Virus record (IMG/VR): IMGVR_UViG_3300041409_000066
Coordinates: 89,912 to 153,911 of that record
Strand: one strand, 5' to 3'
From: a virus
DNA length: 64,000 nucleotides
The notes beneath the pieces are model-generated. The model worked only from the letters and a program-made list of their open reading frames with translations. It had not been told where the DNA came from and ran no database searches. A program made the position numbers and the translations under genes. Shown here piece after piece: positions 6,717 to 15,373 of this stretch; the first letter of the stretch is position 1; each line of letters starts with the position of its first letter.

Positions 6717-8338
6717 CTGCGCTTGGTCCTCTTTCGGTTGCGGGCGATGCCCAGGGCAGCGCGCCGGTCGGCTGCGCTGACGAACCTCTCGTCGTCGTAC
6801 GTGTCGTCCCCGAGCACGATGTCGGCGTCCTCGTTGCGGGTCATCATCGTCTCGGCCCGGCTCTCCTCGACCGTGCCCAGGGCGATGTAGGACTGGACGG
6901 TGAGGATCTTGTCCTTGCCGCCGACGATGCGCGAGCAGCGGTTGATCCGCTGGATGTAGGACGTGTGCAGGGTCGGCAACTCGTAGTTGGTCACGTACGT
7001 CGCCTCGGGCAGGTTCAAGCCCTTGGAGCCCGCATCCGAGGACACCAGCACCGCCGGACCCTCCCAGGCCCGGAACGCCTTCCTGGCAGCGTCAGCGACG
7101 GCCTCGGTAAGCCCGCCGTGGTTGGTGAAGACCTTGATCTTGTGCTTCTCCAAGTCGCGGGTCAGCAGCGGCACGATGGACTGGCCGAAGAAGGAGAAGA
7201 CGACCAACTTGGCGCCCTGCTCGGTGATGACCCCGGCGTGCTCCACGAGCGCCTCGGCCTTCACCGAGGGCAGCGCGCAGATGTAGTCCCGCCCGAACTC
7301 CTCGGTGAGCATCGTCGCCAGCGCGCCAGGGCTGCGGGTGATGGCCTCGGGGTAGCCAGCGATCTGCCGGAGCACGGTGTAGAGCCCCGGCACGTCCACC
7401 GGCTCGCCCGTCTCGTCGTCCCAGCCGAGCGCCTCGACAGCCTCGTAGAACTTGAGGGTGTCCGGTGGCAGGTCGAACTTGAGGCTCTGCTCGGTCATCT
7501 TGGGGAACTGGGCGATCACGTCCTCGTCGGTCTTGCGCTTGCGGTGGATCCACGGTCGGACGTACTCCTGATGGAACAGCGGGAGCAAGCCCTTGTGGTA
7601 CTGCGGGCGCCCGAACGGGTCGCGGCCACGCAGGAAGGTCTTCTCGTACTCCGCGATGGTCGGCAGCCCCACCGGCTGGCAGATCCGGCGGACGTTGAAC
7701 ACGTCGTCCGGGCCTGTCTCGAACGGCGTGGCCGACAGCGCGATGGTCCGCACCCCGGCTGCCTTGCGCATCTGCTTGGTCGCGTGCGCCCACACCCGGT
7801 GGGTCTGCGAGGAGCGGTTCTTCAACTTGGTGGCCTCATCGAAGACGATGAGCACCCGAGCCCCACGGAAGTGGTCCAGCATCCAGCCGTCCACCATCGT
7901 CTTGCCGCGCTTGTTGGGCTCTTGGATCAACTTGCCGAAGTCGGTGCGACCCGTCTCGTACGTCGTGACGGTGACGGCGTGGTTGGACTCCTTGAGCCGC
8001 TTCTCCCGGCCCGGCCCGTGGTGCTTCATGGCCTGCAAGGCGGTGAACTGGTGGAAGTCGTCCACCCACTCGCCCATCTTGACCCGCTCGCACACGACGA
8101 TGGTGTGGTCGATCAGCCCCTCGCCCATGAGGAAGGTTGCGACCACCATCGCCAGGTGCGACTTGCCCAGGCCGGTGTCCCAGATGATCCCGGCGCCGCC
8201 GTTGTGGTTGTGCATCTCGGTGAGCACCAGCGAGACGGAGATGCCCTCCATCTGGAACTCGAACAGACCCCAGGGGGAGAAGTAGAGAGCGCCCTCCGGC
8301 CACTGGGGCTCGGAGGGCGCCTCGACTGTCTGTGTCAC
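6713..8338 (-). CDS. SNF2/SWI2-like superfamily 2 helicase-translocase
   Basis: 541 residues. Walker A is WDTGLGKSH (residues 53-61). The Walker B/DEAD-equivalent is VFDEATKLKN, motif III is ALSATP, and the C-terminal helicase lobe has LVSSDAGSKGLNLPEA (motif V) and QRINRCSR (motif VI). The order and spacing fit SNF2-type dsDNA translocases found in phage replication or recombination regions. The GTG at 8338 is chosen because it overlaps the stop of the gene before it (GTGA); the ATG at 8371 would overlap that gene by more than 30 bases. A role in replication, repair or remodelling is inferred from family. Confidence 0.88.
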   Translation of the reverse strand: MTQTVEAPSEPQWPEGALYFSPWGLFEFQMEGISVSLVLTEMHNHNGGAGIIWDTGLGKSHLAMVVATFLMGEGLIDHTIVVCERVKMGEWVDDFHQFTALQAMKHHGPGREKRLKESNHAVTVTTYETGRTDFGKLIQEPNKRGKTMVDGWMLDHFRGARVLIVFDEATKLKNRSSQTHRVWAHATKQMRKAAGVRTIALSATPFETGPDDVFNVRRICQPVGLPTIAEYEKTFLRGRDPFGRPQYHKGLLPLFHQEYVRPWIHRKRKTDEDVIAQFPKMTEQSLKFDLPPDTLKFYEAVEALGWDDETGEPVDVPGLYTVLRQIAGYPEAITRSPGALATMLTEEFGRDYICALPSVKAEALVEHAGVITEQGAKLVVFSFFGQSIVPLLTRDLEKHKIKVFTNHGGLTEAVADAARKAFRAWEGPAVLVSSDAGSKGLNLPEATYVTNYELPTLHTSYIQRINRCSRIVGGKDKILTVQSYIALGTVEESRAETMMTRNEDADIVLGDDTYDDERFVSAADRRAALGIARNRKRTKRR

Positions 8339-8643
8339 ACCGTGGCGGGAGCCGCCAGCGCCAACTCCCACTCGACGCCGAACTCACCGTCGCCAGGGAA
8401 CTCGATGGCGCGGGTGCCGACGACCTCGCCCCGGCACTTGAGGGTCAGAGCGGGGTCAGGAGCGACGAGGAAGCAGTGCTCCGGGAAGTGCCCGAGGAAC
8501 TTGATCGAGGACTCGCCCACCAGGCGACAGGCAGGCACCTCGTGCGGCCCCCAGGTCATCGTCCACGGACCGGAGTCGTGGAGGGCACGCTCGATCTGGC
8601 GGGCACGGTAGACCGCCGAAGCCACTGCGAAGTCGAGCACCAT
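8335..8643 (-). CDS. Hypothetical protein heading the helicase unit
   Basis: About 102 residues from ATG 8643, which has a good Shine-Dalgarno (GGGGGTGACC) 3 bases upstream; GTG 8652 is the alternative. It begins MVLDFAVASAVYRARQIER, then a beta-rich segment with two cysteines. It is the first gene of the leftward helicase unit, with a motif B copy 17 bases upstream. Not recognised as a known family. Confidence 0.65.
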   Translation of the reverse strand: MVLDFAVASAVYRARQIERALHDSGPWTMTWGPHEVPACRLVGESSIKFLGHFPEHCFLVAPDPALTLKCRGEVVGTRAIEFPGDGEFGVEWELALAAPATV

Positions 8644-8659
8644 GCTGGTCACCCCCGTC

Positions 8660-8683
8660 CACTCCCAAGATGCTTGCTAGTGG
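8660..8683 (+). promoter_or_regulatory. Motif B copy (weakest), inverted relative to the downstream gene
   Basis: Plus strand reads CACTCCCAAGATGCTTG then CTAGTGG, agreeing with the 5913 copy at 17 of 24 positions. It lies directly upstream of the leftward 8335-8643 gene. It also contains a small dyad (CAAG ATG CTTG). As at 5913, it is inverted relative to the gene it precedes. Confidence 0.4.
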
Positions 8684-8723
8684 GACTGTACCCAGAGTGA
8701 GCACGTCCAGTCCACAGGCATCT

Positions 8724-8738
8724 TCCACAGGGTGTGGA
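8724..8738 (-). terminator. Short hairpin after the last fibre gene
   Basis: TCCACA GGG TGTGGA forms a perfect 6-bp stem with a 3-base loop, 9 bases past the stop of the 8747-10246 gene. No U-run follows. It marks the boundary between virion genes and the leftward non-structural genes, so a weak terminator or processing site is plausible. Confidence 0.35.
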
Positions 8739-8746
8739 GAAGCGAA

Positions 8747-10246
8747 CTAGACGACGCCCCAGTTGGCGCCATCAGCAACCACCCGTAGAACCGCATACTG
8801 GGCCAAGGTGCGGGAGGCGTCTCCGTCAATGGTTCCGACCAGTGGGGTCACCGTCAGAGCGGTCGAGTCGAGGTTCTTGATGGTGAACATCCGACCCGTG
8901 CGTCCAACCGGCGTGGGGAGAGTGGCGGTCAGGGTGACACCGGAGAAGAAGACCACCGAGTCGGCGTTGGTCAGCGTGTAATCAGCCGTCTTGGTGGAGA
9001 ACGGCTGGGACACTTCCGGCCCGTACTTCTCGGTCGCCAACTCGGTGATCGCAGCCTGCACATCGGTGGCGGCGACCGACCCTGCTGGTGTGTAGGAGAT
9101 GGCCGAGGCGTCATGAGCGTCGGTGGTGTCCGCGAGGTGGTCTGACAGCGCCGTGGCGACCGCCTGGACATCGCTCTCGACTTCCACGACGGCTGCTTGC
9201 ACGTCAGTGGCCGCGATGGTCCCCACAGGCGCGAAGGAGATCGAGGCAGCCACCAGGGCGGCGCCATCGAACAGCAGGCCATCCTGATCCACCCCGACCG
9301 TGTGGGCGCCGTCGTCGGCGGCGTACAGCCGCACACGGGTGGCATGGCCGGTCGGGCTGGACGGCACGACCTCCACCGTGTCGGTCTTGACGACCGTCTC
9401 ATCAGCGGTGGCCGCAACCGCCCCTGCACCGAGAGCGATGGCCCGAGCAGCCGTGGCCTGGGCCGCGAAGCCGACCGCTGTGGCGTCTGCCGAAGCCGCG
9501 TGCGCTCCGGCACCGAGGGCGGTGGCGCGCAGAGCGGTCGCCAGAGCGACCTCACCGACCGCCGTGGTGTCGTTGGCACTGGCCTGGGTCTGGGCACCGA
9601 GCGCCGTGGCTCGGAGCCCGCTGGCTACCGAGTCCGAGCCGACCGCGCTGGCTTGGTTGGCGCTGGCCGCAGCAGCCTGGCCGACCGCTGTGGAGCCGGT
9701 GCCACCCGCCGAAGCGGACTCACCCAGAGCCGTGGCTTGGAAGGTCGAGGCGTCAGCGTTGTGACCCAGCGCAGTGCTCTGGTCGCTCTCTGCGATGGCA
9801 CCGGGACCGACCTGGGTGGACTCGAAGCCGTCTCCGGCATGGGTCGAGTCGGCACCACCGGCTCCGGTGGACGCGATGATCTGGTCGAGGGCGTCCTGCA
9901 CGTTCTGTGCGGTGATCGACACGCTCGGTGACGTGTAGGGCGTCTGCGCGGCGGTCTGGAAGTCGCCCTCGGCGGGCTCAAGGACATCCACGTCCTCGAA
10001 CACGACCTCGGCGTTGCTGCCCAGCGTGACGCCCAGCGTGACGCGCTGCGGGGTGTCGGTGTAGATCGAGACGACGCCCGTCAGACTCGTGAACGGGTTC
10101 GAGAGCGGCGTGCCACCCGCGCTAGACCCGTAGAACGGGTCGGCCAGTGGGGTGTTCGTCCCAGGACGCAGGACACGGATCGAGGCGCCAGCGAGCGTGT
10201 TGCCCGCGTTGTCGGTGATCGTCTTGAGCAGGTGAGCCCGCGCCAT
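8747..10246 (-). CDS. Tail fibre/adhesin with YadA-like head repeats
   Basis: 499 residues. Residues 1-90 (MARAHLLKTITDNAGNTLAG...) match the N-termini of the fibres at 11834 and 13664, so this is probably the shared virion-attachment domain. Residues 140-290 contain about ten 14-residue repeats of the type ATALGxxAxAxxxx, the trimeric YadA/Hia-like head repeat that folds into a beta-roll. Two ATDVQAA(I/V)xEL repeats follow, common in phage fibres, then a beta-rich C-terminal tip with two aromatic residues (Y, W). It is preceded by a motif A copy. The host receptor cannot be deduced. Confidence 0.82.
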   Translation of the reverse strand: MARAHLLKTITDNAGNTLAGASIRVLRPGTNTPLADPFYGSSAGGTPLSNPFTSLTGVVSIYTDTPQRVTLGVTLGSNAEVVFEDVDVLEPAEGDFQTAAQTPYTSPSVSITAQNVQDALDQIIASTGAGGADSTHAGDGFESTQVGPGAIAESDQSTALGHNADASTFQATALGESASAGGTGSTAVGQAAAASANQASAVGSDSVASGLRATALGAQTQASANDTTAVGEVALATALRATALGAGAHAASADATAVGFAAQATAARAIALGAGAVAATADETVVKTDTVEVVPSSPTGHATRVRLYAADDGAHTVGVDQDGLLFDGAALVAASISFAPVGTIAATDVQAAVVEVESDVQAVATALSDHLADTTDAHDASAISYTPAGSVAATDVQAAITELATEKYGPEVSQPFSTKTADYTLTNADSVVFFSGVTLTATLPTPVGRTGRMFTIKNLDSTALTVTPLVGTIDGDASRTLAQYAVLRVVADGANWGVV

Positions 10247-10264
10247 CGTGGTCCTCTCTCGTCC

Positions 10265-10301
10265 CTCACCCCTTCACAGGGCTCAAGAGGGGTTGGACAG
10301 G
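10265..10301 (-). promoter_or_regulatory. Motif A copy (late promoter-like element)
   Basis: Plus-strand view: CTCACCCCTTCACAGG, 16 bases, ACAGG. Minus strand: CCTGT, 16 bases, then CCTGTGAAGGGGTGAG. The same layout occurs 11 times in the window, always in this orientation. Here it fills the gap between the 10303-10734 stop and the ATG of the 8747-10246 fibre, 18 bases before that ATG. The two CCTGT boxes are 21 bp apart (two helical turns). Confidence 0.7.
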
Positions 10302-10302
10302 C

Positions 10303-10734
10303 TCACGGGGCGAGCGTGAAGATCGCCAGGTTGTTGCCGAGGAGGTCCAGCACGATGATCGTGTTCTCGGCAGCCAACTTGTTCACCGTGGCGCTGACGC
10401 TGGCGGGGCCGGTGGCCGGATCTTGCTCCACAGACCCAACCGGGGTGCCCCCTACTGCGTTCTGGCCCAACTTGACTTGGAAGCGCAGCCGGTTGTAGCC
10501 GGGGTTGCCGACCGAGTTGCCGACGTTCTCGCCTGTGATGGTGACCAGCACGGGGCCGCTGTCTCCTGCGGCTGGGGCGTTCACCACAGTGAAGTCATCG
10601 AGCGAGAAGCCCTCGCTGACCCCGTACGCCTTGTAGTCACTGGTCGTGCCGGTGTTCTGCCAGGTCCACGCCCCCAGGGAGCGGGGCGGTGGAGATGGCG
10701 AAGCCACCGGACCGAGTGTGCAGACGGCGCCCAT
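10303..10734 (-). CDS. Virion-associated protein, probable fibre accessory
   Basis: 143 residues, beta-rich, with no recognised family. It is predicted from the ATG at 10734, which forms TGATG with the stop of the preceding fibre gene. The first residues (MGAVCTLGPVASPSPPPRSLG) look linker-like. The rest (FSLDDFTVVNAPAAGDSGP, GNPGYNRLRFQVKLGQNAVG) resembles a small jelly-roll or Ig-like fold. It has the same layout as 13212-13667, another small gene coupled to a fibre, so both may be tip or chaperone proteins for the fibre before them. Confidence 0.65.
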   Translation of the reverse strand: MGAVCTLGPVASPSPPPRSLGAWTWQNTGTTSDYKAYGVSEGFSLDDFTVVNAPAAGDSGPVLVTITGENVGNSVGNPGYNRLRFQVKLGQNAVGGTPVGSVEQDPATGPASVSATVNKLAAENTIIVLDLLGNNLAIFTLAP

Positions 10735-11819
10735 CAGAAGCAGTCGAGGTTGATGAGCATGTCGGAGGCCGGGGTGCCGTTGACGCTGGTCACGTCGAAC
10801 TTCCACATGTCGCCCTGGGCGGTGTCCACCGTCGCGTTTGTGACCGCCACGTTGTCTCCGGCGTTCACCGTGACCGAGATGCTGTCCCCGGTGTCCACGC
10901 CGTTGTTGTAGCGGTGGCCGACGACCGTGAAGCCACCGCCCGAGCCGCCGGGTGCGATGTCCACCCGGACGATCATTCGGCGCACCGTGGTCGGGCCGGT
11001 CGGGATGCGCAGGCCCGGCTTGAAGATGTGAGTGGCGACGGCGACCTCGCCCGCGACGACGCAGGACAGGTAGAGCGGCTCGTTGTAGACCCACCGCAGA
11101 CTGCCCAGGGCAGCACCGTCCACCAGTCCGACCCGCGTGTCCTTGCCTGCCACACCGACGTACGAGCCGAGCGCGGGGCTGCCGCTCTCATCGGTGTAGG
11201 TGCCGAGCAGGATGTCGTTGCGCCAGACGCTGATGGTGGGCGCTGTGTTGCTGGTATCCACCTGGGCAGCGAAGCGGTCATACCCAGGGTTGCCGGTCGA
11301 GAAGGTATGCAGCAAGACGTTGCTGGCGGCATCACCTACAGCAAGGCGCACGCCGTTCTGGCGGATCTGGATGATGTAGCCAGAGCCGTTGCTGTTGCTG
11401 CGCAACAGCAGATCTTCCTGCTCGAAGCCACCGTAGATCCCGCCAGGGAAGGTGGCGGCGATGATCTGCGCACCGCTGCCGACCTGTACGACGTAGCCAC
11501 CACCGTTGACACCGAACGCCAACTCGCGCTCGTCAACGGTGATGGCGCCACCACCGGGATAGAGAGACTCCGACAGGAAGTTGTGCGGCTGCCCACCGGA
11601 GTAGTAGTCCTTTGGTCCATCCTTCTGATTGAAGTTGTCTCGGAACGACGTGCCGAGGGCGCCCTTGAGCACCAGCGTGCGTCCGGTCGGCTGGTCGTAG
11701 TGGATGTCGCCGGGGGTACGGCAGTCGAACGACGGGATGTCTGTGCCGATGGTGGCGCGGGTGATCCCGAGGAGGTGCTGCGAGATCTCCTCAAGATGCG
11801 CGTGATTCCGCTCGTACAT
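10734..11819 (-). CDS. Tail fibre protein with shared C-terminal tip domain
   Basis: 361 residues. The N-terminus (MYERNHAHLEEISQHLLGITR) is helical and differs from the MTRAHL type. Residues 60-250 are glycine-rich beta structure with paired blocks resembling LamG/ConA-like folds (FRDNFNQKDGP, PTISVWRNDILLGTYTDES). The last 100 residues (IFKPGLRIPTGPTTV ... SDMLINLDCF) match the C-terminus of the 13664-15373 fibre (LIKPGLRVPRNSN ... SDLLMSVDFA). This points to a shared receptor-binding or trimerisation tip moved between fibres. It is coupled by TGATG to the next gene. Confidence 0.75.
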   Translation of the reverse strand: MYERNHAHLEEISQHLLGITRATIGTDIPSFDCRTPGDIHYDQPTGRTLVLKGALGTSFRDNFNQKDGPKDYYSGGQPHNFLSESLYPGGGAITVDERELAFGVNGGGYVVQVGSGAQIIAATFPGGIYGGFEQEDLLLRSNSNGSGYIIQIRQNGVRLAVGDAASNVLLHTFSTGNPGYDRFAAQVDTSNTAPTISVWRNDILLGTYTDESGSPALGSYVGVAGKDTRVGLVDGAALGSLRWVYNEPLYLSCVVAGEVAVATHIFKPGLRIPTGPTTVRRMIVRVDIAPGGSGGGFTVVGHRYNNGVDTGDSISVTVNAGDNVAVTNATVDTAQGDMWKFDVTSVNGTPASDMLINLDCF

Positions 11820-11833
11820 CTACTTCTCCCTCG

Positions 11834-13150
11834 TCAACCGATGATGGGGTTGCACGCGCTCGACTCGCGGTGCGGCCCGACACGAAGGTGACCCATCGTG
11901 TCCACGTAGACATCCCAGCGGTCCCCGTAGTCATCGTGAAGGACAAGCGTCGAGTGGTAGTTCCCGAAGGGGACGATCTCGACAGCATCAGCAGCAAGCA
12001 CGCCAGCGTTGCATTCGTCAGACATGGCGGTGTCCCCGATGGCCCAGGCACCGTTCCCTCTGACCTTTGCACGGCGACCCATCGCCACAGCGGGTCCATT
12101 CGAGGAAACCTCGGCCTCCTTGCCAAAGACGATGGAGGAGCCGGACTGGCCGATGGCGAGGGCGTCCTTGCCGATCACGATGTTGCCGTTGGGGTCTTGC
12201 AGACCAGCCACGCGAGCGCCGATGCTGACCCAGTTGGTGCCGTCGAAGCAGATGAAGCGCAGCCAGTCCACGGCGCCACTGGCGATCACCAGATCGGGTG
12301 GGTTGATGACCTCGCTGGGCCAGGTGGCGTGACGCCCCACTCTGGTCGCCAAGTTGGCAACCGGCGTTCCGGGGAGAGTGCCGTCGTCGGTGAACTCGGT
12401 GGAGCCACCCATCACGTCAGCGAGGTAGAGGTATGCACCCGGAGTGCTCGGGTCGTTCCGGTAGACCTTGTAGTGGTCCGCGAACTGGTTGTAGTCCCAA
12501 GATGTGTAGACCGATCCGGTCGTGACACCATAGGTGCCAGAAACGTAGCCCTCGTCGTTCTCGGTGATGGGCGACTCGAAGCCGCCGCTATCCACCGTGG
12601 TGACGTAGTAGGTCACGTATCCGTACGTGGACCAGTCGATGCTGCCGCCGTCATCGAGAGGGAGCGAGTGGACCCCGGTGGGCGCCTTCGGGAAGGGACC
12701 GTCCTGCTCCAAGGCCAGGATGAACTCCTTGCCCACCTCTCCGGGCGGGAAGGTGAAGGTGCAGTCGTCGGTCATCAGGATCTTGTTGATGTTGGCGATG
12801 GTCGGCTCGGGGATGGTCTGTGCCGCACCAGAGGCTGGGACGACCCGCAGGATGTCTCCACCACCGCCACCAGTCGCGGGCTCAAGGATGTCCACGTCCT
12901 CGTAGAAGACCTCGGTGCCCGAGCCGATCTTGATGCCGAGGCGGACCCGCTGGGCGTCCTCAACGTAGAAGTCGATCACGCCGTCCGCGTAGGTGTGCGG
13001 ATTGGATCGGGTGACGCCGCTGGTGTCGTCCACGTACATCGTGTCGCTGATCGGCGTCGTGGTCCCCGGCTGCAAGACCCGGACGATGGCGTTCGGCAGC
13101 ACGTTGCCCTGGTTGTCCACCACGGGGCGGTACAGGTGTGCGCGGGTCAT
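11834..13150 (-). CDS. Tail fibre with shared N-terminal attachment domain and Fn3-like module
   Basis: 438 residues. Residues 1-95 (MTRAHLYRPVVDNQGNVLPN...) belong to the attachment domain shared with the 8747 and 13664 fibres. Residues 140-270 read like a fibronectin type III module (YGYVTYYVTTVDSGGFESPI, DHYKVYRNDPSTPGAYLY). Residues 320-390 contain degenerate YadA-like repeats (NIVIGKDALAIGQSGSSIVF). It ends with a beta-rich tip. A motif A copy is 20 bases upstream of the ATG. It is probably a receptor- or glycan-binding side fibre. Confidence 0.78.
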   Translation of the reverse strand: MTRAHLYRPVVDNQGNVLPNAIVRVLQPGTTTPISDTMYVDDTSGVTRSNPHTYADGVIDFYVEDAQRVRLGIKIGSGTEVFYEDVDILEPATGGGGGDILRVVPASGAAQTIPEPTIANINKILMTDDCTFTFPPGEVGKEFILALEQDGPFPKAPTGVHSLPLDDGGSIDWSTYGYVTYYVTTVDSGGFESPITENDEGYVSGTYGVTTGSVYTSWDYNQFADHYKVYRNDPSTPGAYLYLADVMGGSTEFTDDGTLPGTPVANLATRVGRHATWPSEVINPPDLVIASGAVDWLRFICFDGTNWVSIGARVAGLQDPNGNIVIGKDALAIGQSGSSIVFGKEAEVSSNGPAVAMGRRAKVRGNGAWAIGDTAMSDECNAGVLAADAVEIVPFGNYHSTLVLHDDYGDRWDVYVDTMGHLRVGPHRESSACNPIIG

Positions 13151-13170
13151 CGTGGTCCTCTCGGTGCTCT

Positions 13171-13207
13171 CTCACCCCTTCACAGGGCTCGGGGGTGGTT
13201 AGACAGG
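13171..13207 (-). promoter_or_regulatory. Motif A copy
   Basis: CTCACCCCTTCACAGG, 16 bases, ACAGG on the plus strand. It lies between the 13212-13667 stop and the 11834-13150 start, 20 bases from that ATG. The 16-base gap and the 16-mer are intact. Confidence 0.7.
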
Positions 13208-13211
13208 GCGG

Positions 13212-13667
13212 CTAGAAGGACCGCCACGCCGCAGTGACCGCCCGTGCAACTGGACCTTGGCCGAAAGCGGTGGTGGCGTAGACCTCGATGATGAAGACGC
13301 TGTACGGCGCATCCGCCCCGGTGTCGGTGTGGGTGTCCATCAAGGTGCCGTAGCCGGTGTGCTGGTCCTGTGGCCGTGAAGCGGGTGTCAGTTGAGGGAA
13401 GTCAGTGGCCGGTCCCGTGCGGGTGGCGACCAGCGAACCTTTGGTCCAGTTGTCTGGATCGCTGAACGGGAAGTGGCCCGCGCTCGCGTTGTAGACGCTG
13501 CTGGTGTAGGAGATGACCGGCGGGCCATACGGCGGATCCCATCCCCAGACCCGTCGCGCTGCGTCGTTGCTGTCCAACGTCTGGCTTGCGTCGAGGTTGC
13601 GGATGATGCCTGGGGCCACGTTCGGCACCCCGGCAGGAACGACGGGAACACAGACGACGTACGTCAC
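13212..13667 (-). CDS. Virion-associated protein coupled to the upstream fibre
   Basis: 151 residues from GTG 13667, which overlaps the stop of the 13664-15373 fibre (GTGA). The middle (DPPYGPPVISYTSSVYNASAG) and end (APYSVFIIEVYATTAFGQGP) suggest a fibronectin-like or small beta-sandwich protein. It occupies the same place relative to a fibre as 10303-10734. No catalytic motif is seen. Probably a fibre tip or accessory. Confidence 0.62.
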   Translation of the reverse strand: MTYVVCVPVVPAGVPNVAPGIIRNLDASQTLDSNDAARRVWGWDPPYGPPVISYTSSVYNASAGHFPFSDPDNWTKGSLVATRTGPATDFPQLTPASRPQDQHTGYGTLMDTHTDTGADAPYSVFIIEVYATTAFGQGPVARAVTAAWRSF

Positions 13668-15373
13668 GCGAAGTCCACGCTCATGAGCAGGTCGGAGCCG
13701 GGGGTTGTCGAGCCGACCTGGGAGCAGTTGAACTTGAGGATGTCGCCCTTGGTGCAGGCCACAGAGATCGGGTCGAGCACCCCCAGGCTGACGCCATCGG
13801 GGATCGTGATGGTGCCGACATCGTTGGCGTAGGCACCGTTGTTCCACCGCTCGACGGTGACGATCATGTCGGCACCGACAGGCGGGGTGTCGAGCCTGCC
13901 GACGATGTTGATGGCGTTGGAGTTGCGGGGCACTCGCAGCCCCGGCTTGATGAGGCTCGGGCTGGTCGAGATGTCACCAGCAGCGATGCCTTCGAGGGTG
14001 TAGGCCGTCGCGTTGCCCGTGGTCAGGTAGGCAAAGGTCATGTTGAGGTTGGTGAGCGTCCCACCCGAGAAGTTGCTCGACCCCGCGAGCAGGTCGTAGC
14101 CCGTCTCATCCACAGACAAGATCGCAGTGCCGGTGAACGACAGGGAGGTCAGGTGGGCGTCCCGGTCGGAGTCGAACTTGATGAGGACACCCACCCCGGC
14201 GACGTACGCCTGGGCGTAGCCGTTGTTCCCTGCGGGCCAAGGGAAGTTGTCCCACGACCCCGAGACGGTGACCAGCCACGTCCCCGCACCGAGAGCGATG
14301 GTCGAGTTGCGGACGCTGTGCGGCACCTCGCCCACGGAGTAGAAGTCGTTCGGGTTGCTGACAGCCGGGTACGGACTCTGATCTGCGGGCACGGGGCCAC
14401 CGCTGCACGCGAGATAGCCCGCAGCGCCTGCGACACCAGCGCCGCCTCCCCCACCGCCACCGCCAGCAGCCGGGTAGGGCTGACCGTCGAAGGTCAGGCC
14501 GGTGGCTGTCACCCCGATGACGCGCTTGGTGCCGTCCACAGTGTCGTGCAGAGCCAAGGTCGTCGGAGCACCAGACGTGCTGGACGGCACGACCTCCAAC
14601 TGATCGACCTTGATGACGCCGTGGTCGTCCTCGTCGGTGTGTGCCCCGCCACCGATGACGATGGAGCGCGAGGTCGGCGTGAAGTCACTCTTGCGAGCGG
14701 TGGCCTGCGCACCGATGACGATGTTGTTGCGGATGGTGTTGATGTCGGAGGGGGCAGGCACCCCCGTGCGGGTGTTGTAGCCGATGGCGATGTCGTACTT
14801 GCCGTTGGCCTGACCACCTCGGGTGAGCACCACGGAGTAGGGGCCGGTAGCGAGCGCCTGTTCACCGAGTGCCGTTGCGCCGATGGCCTGCGCTCGGGCG
14901 GTATGTCCGACAGCGGTCGTACCGAAGCCGCTCGCATCAGCCGCAGTGCCGAGTGCGGTGTTGTTGCCACCGTTGCCGATGCCGCTGTTTCCGATGACCA
15001 GCGCCTCGTCGCCAGCGGCATCGACTGGGCGAGCGGGGTTGATGTCACCACCGATCACGGTGTCCGTCCCGGTGCCAGCCCGGAAGCCCGCGCCGCCGAC
15101 CGCGCCCACGTCGATGTCCTCGAAGAAGAACTCCGGGTTGCTGCCGTGGGTCACGCCGATGGTGACTCGCCGGGGCGTGTCGAGGTAGATGCTGATGACG
15201 CCGTTGGCGAAGACGTGCGGCATCGGGGTGACGGTCGTCGTCGTGTTCGTCAGGAAGACCTGATCGGTGATCGGGGTCGTTGTCCCAGGCTCGTACAGGG
15301 CCACCGAGCAGCCGGTAAGCACGTTGCCCTGTACGTCGAGGACCGGACGCAGAAGGTGTGCGCGGTCGGTCAT
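13664..15373 (-). CDS. Tail fibre with shared N- and C-terminal domains
   Basis: 569 residues. The N-terminus (MTDRAHLLRPVLDVQGNVLT...) is the shared attachment domain. Residues 120-200 carry YadA-like head repeats (NTALGTAADASGFGTTAVGH). A low-complexity Gly-rich hinge follows near residue 310. The last 95 residues match the C-terminal tip of the 10734-11819 protein. It thus combines the head of one fibre with the tip of another. The ATG at 15373 overlaps the stop of the large baseplate protein, which places it in the wedge operon. Confidence 0.8.
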   Translation of the reverse strand: MTDRAHLLRPVLDVQGNVLTGCSVALYEPGTTTPITDQVFLTNTTTTVTPMPHVFANGVISIYLDTPRRVTIGVTHGSNPEFFFEDIDVGAVGGAGFRAGTGTDTVIGGDINPARPVDAAGDEALVIGNSGIGNGGNNTALGTAADASGFGTTAVGHTARAQAIGATALGEQALATGPYSVVLTRGGQANGKYDIAIGYNTRTGVPAPSDINTIRNNIVIGAQATARKSDFTPTSRSIVIGGGAHTDEDDHGVIKVDQLEVVPSSTSGAPTTLALHDTVDGTKRVIGVTATGLTFDGQPYPAAGGGGGGGGAGVAGAAGYLACSGGPVPADQSPYPAVSNPNDFYSVGEVPHSVRNSTIALGAGTWLVTVSGSWDNFPWPAGNNGYAQAYVAGVGVLIKFDSDRDAHLTSLSFTGTAILSVDETGYDLLAGSSNFSGGTLTNLNMTFAYLTTGNATAYTLEGIAAGDISTSPSLIKPGLRVPRNSNAINIVGRLDTPPVGADMIVTVERWNNGAYANDVGTITIPDGVSLGVLDPISVACTKGDILKFNCSQVGSTTPGSDLLMSVDFA

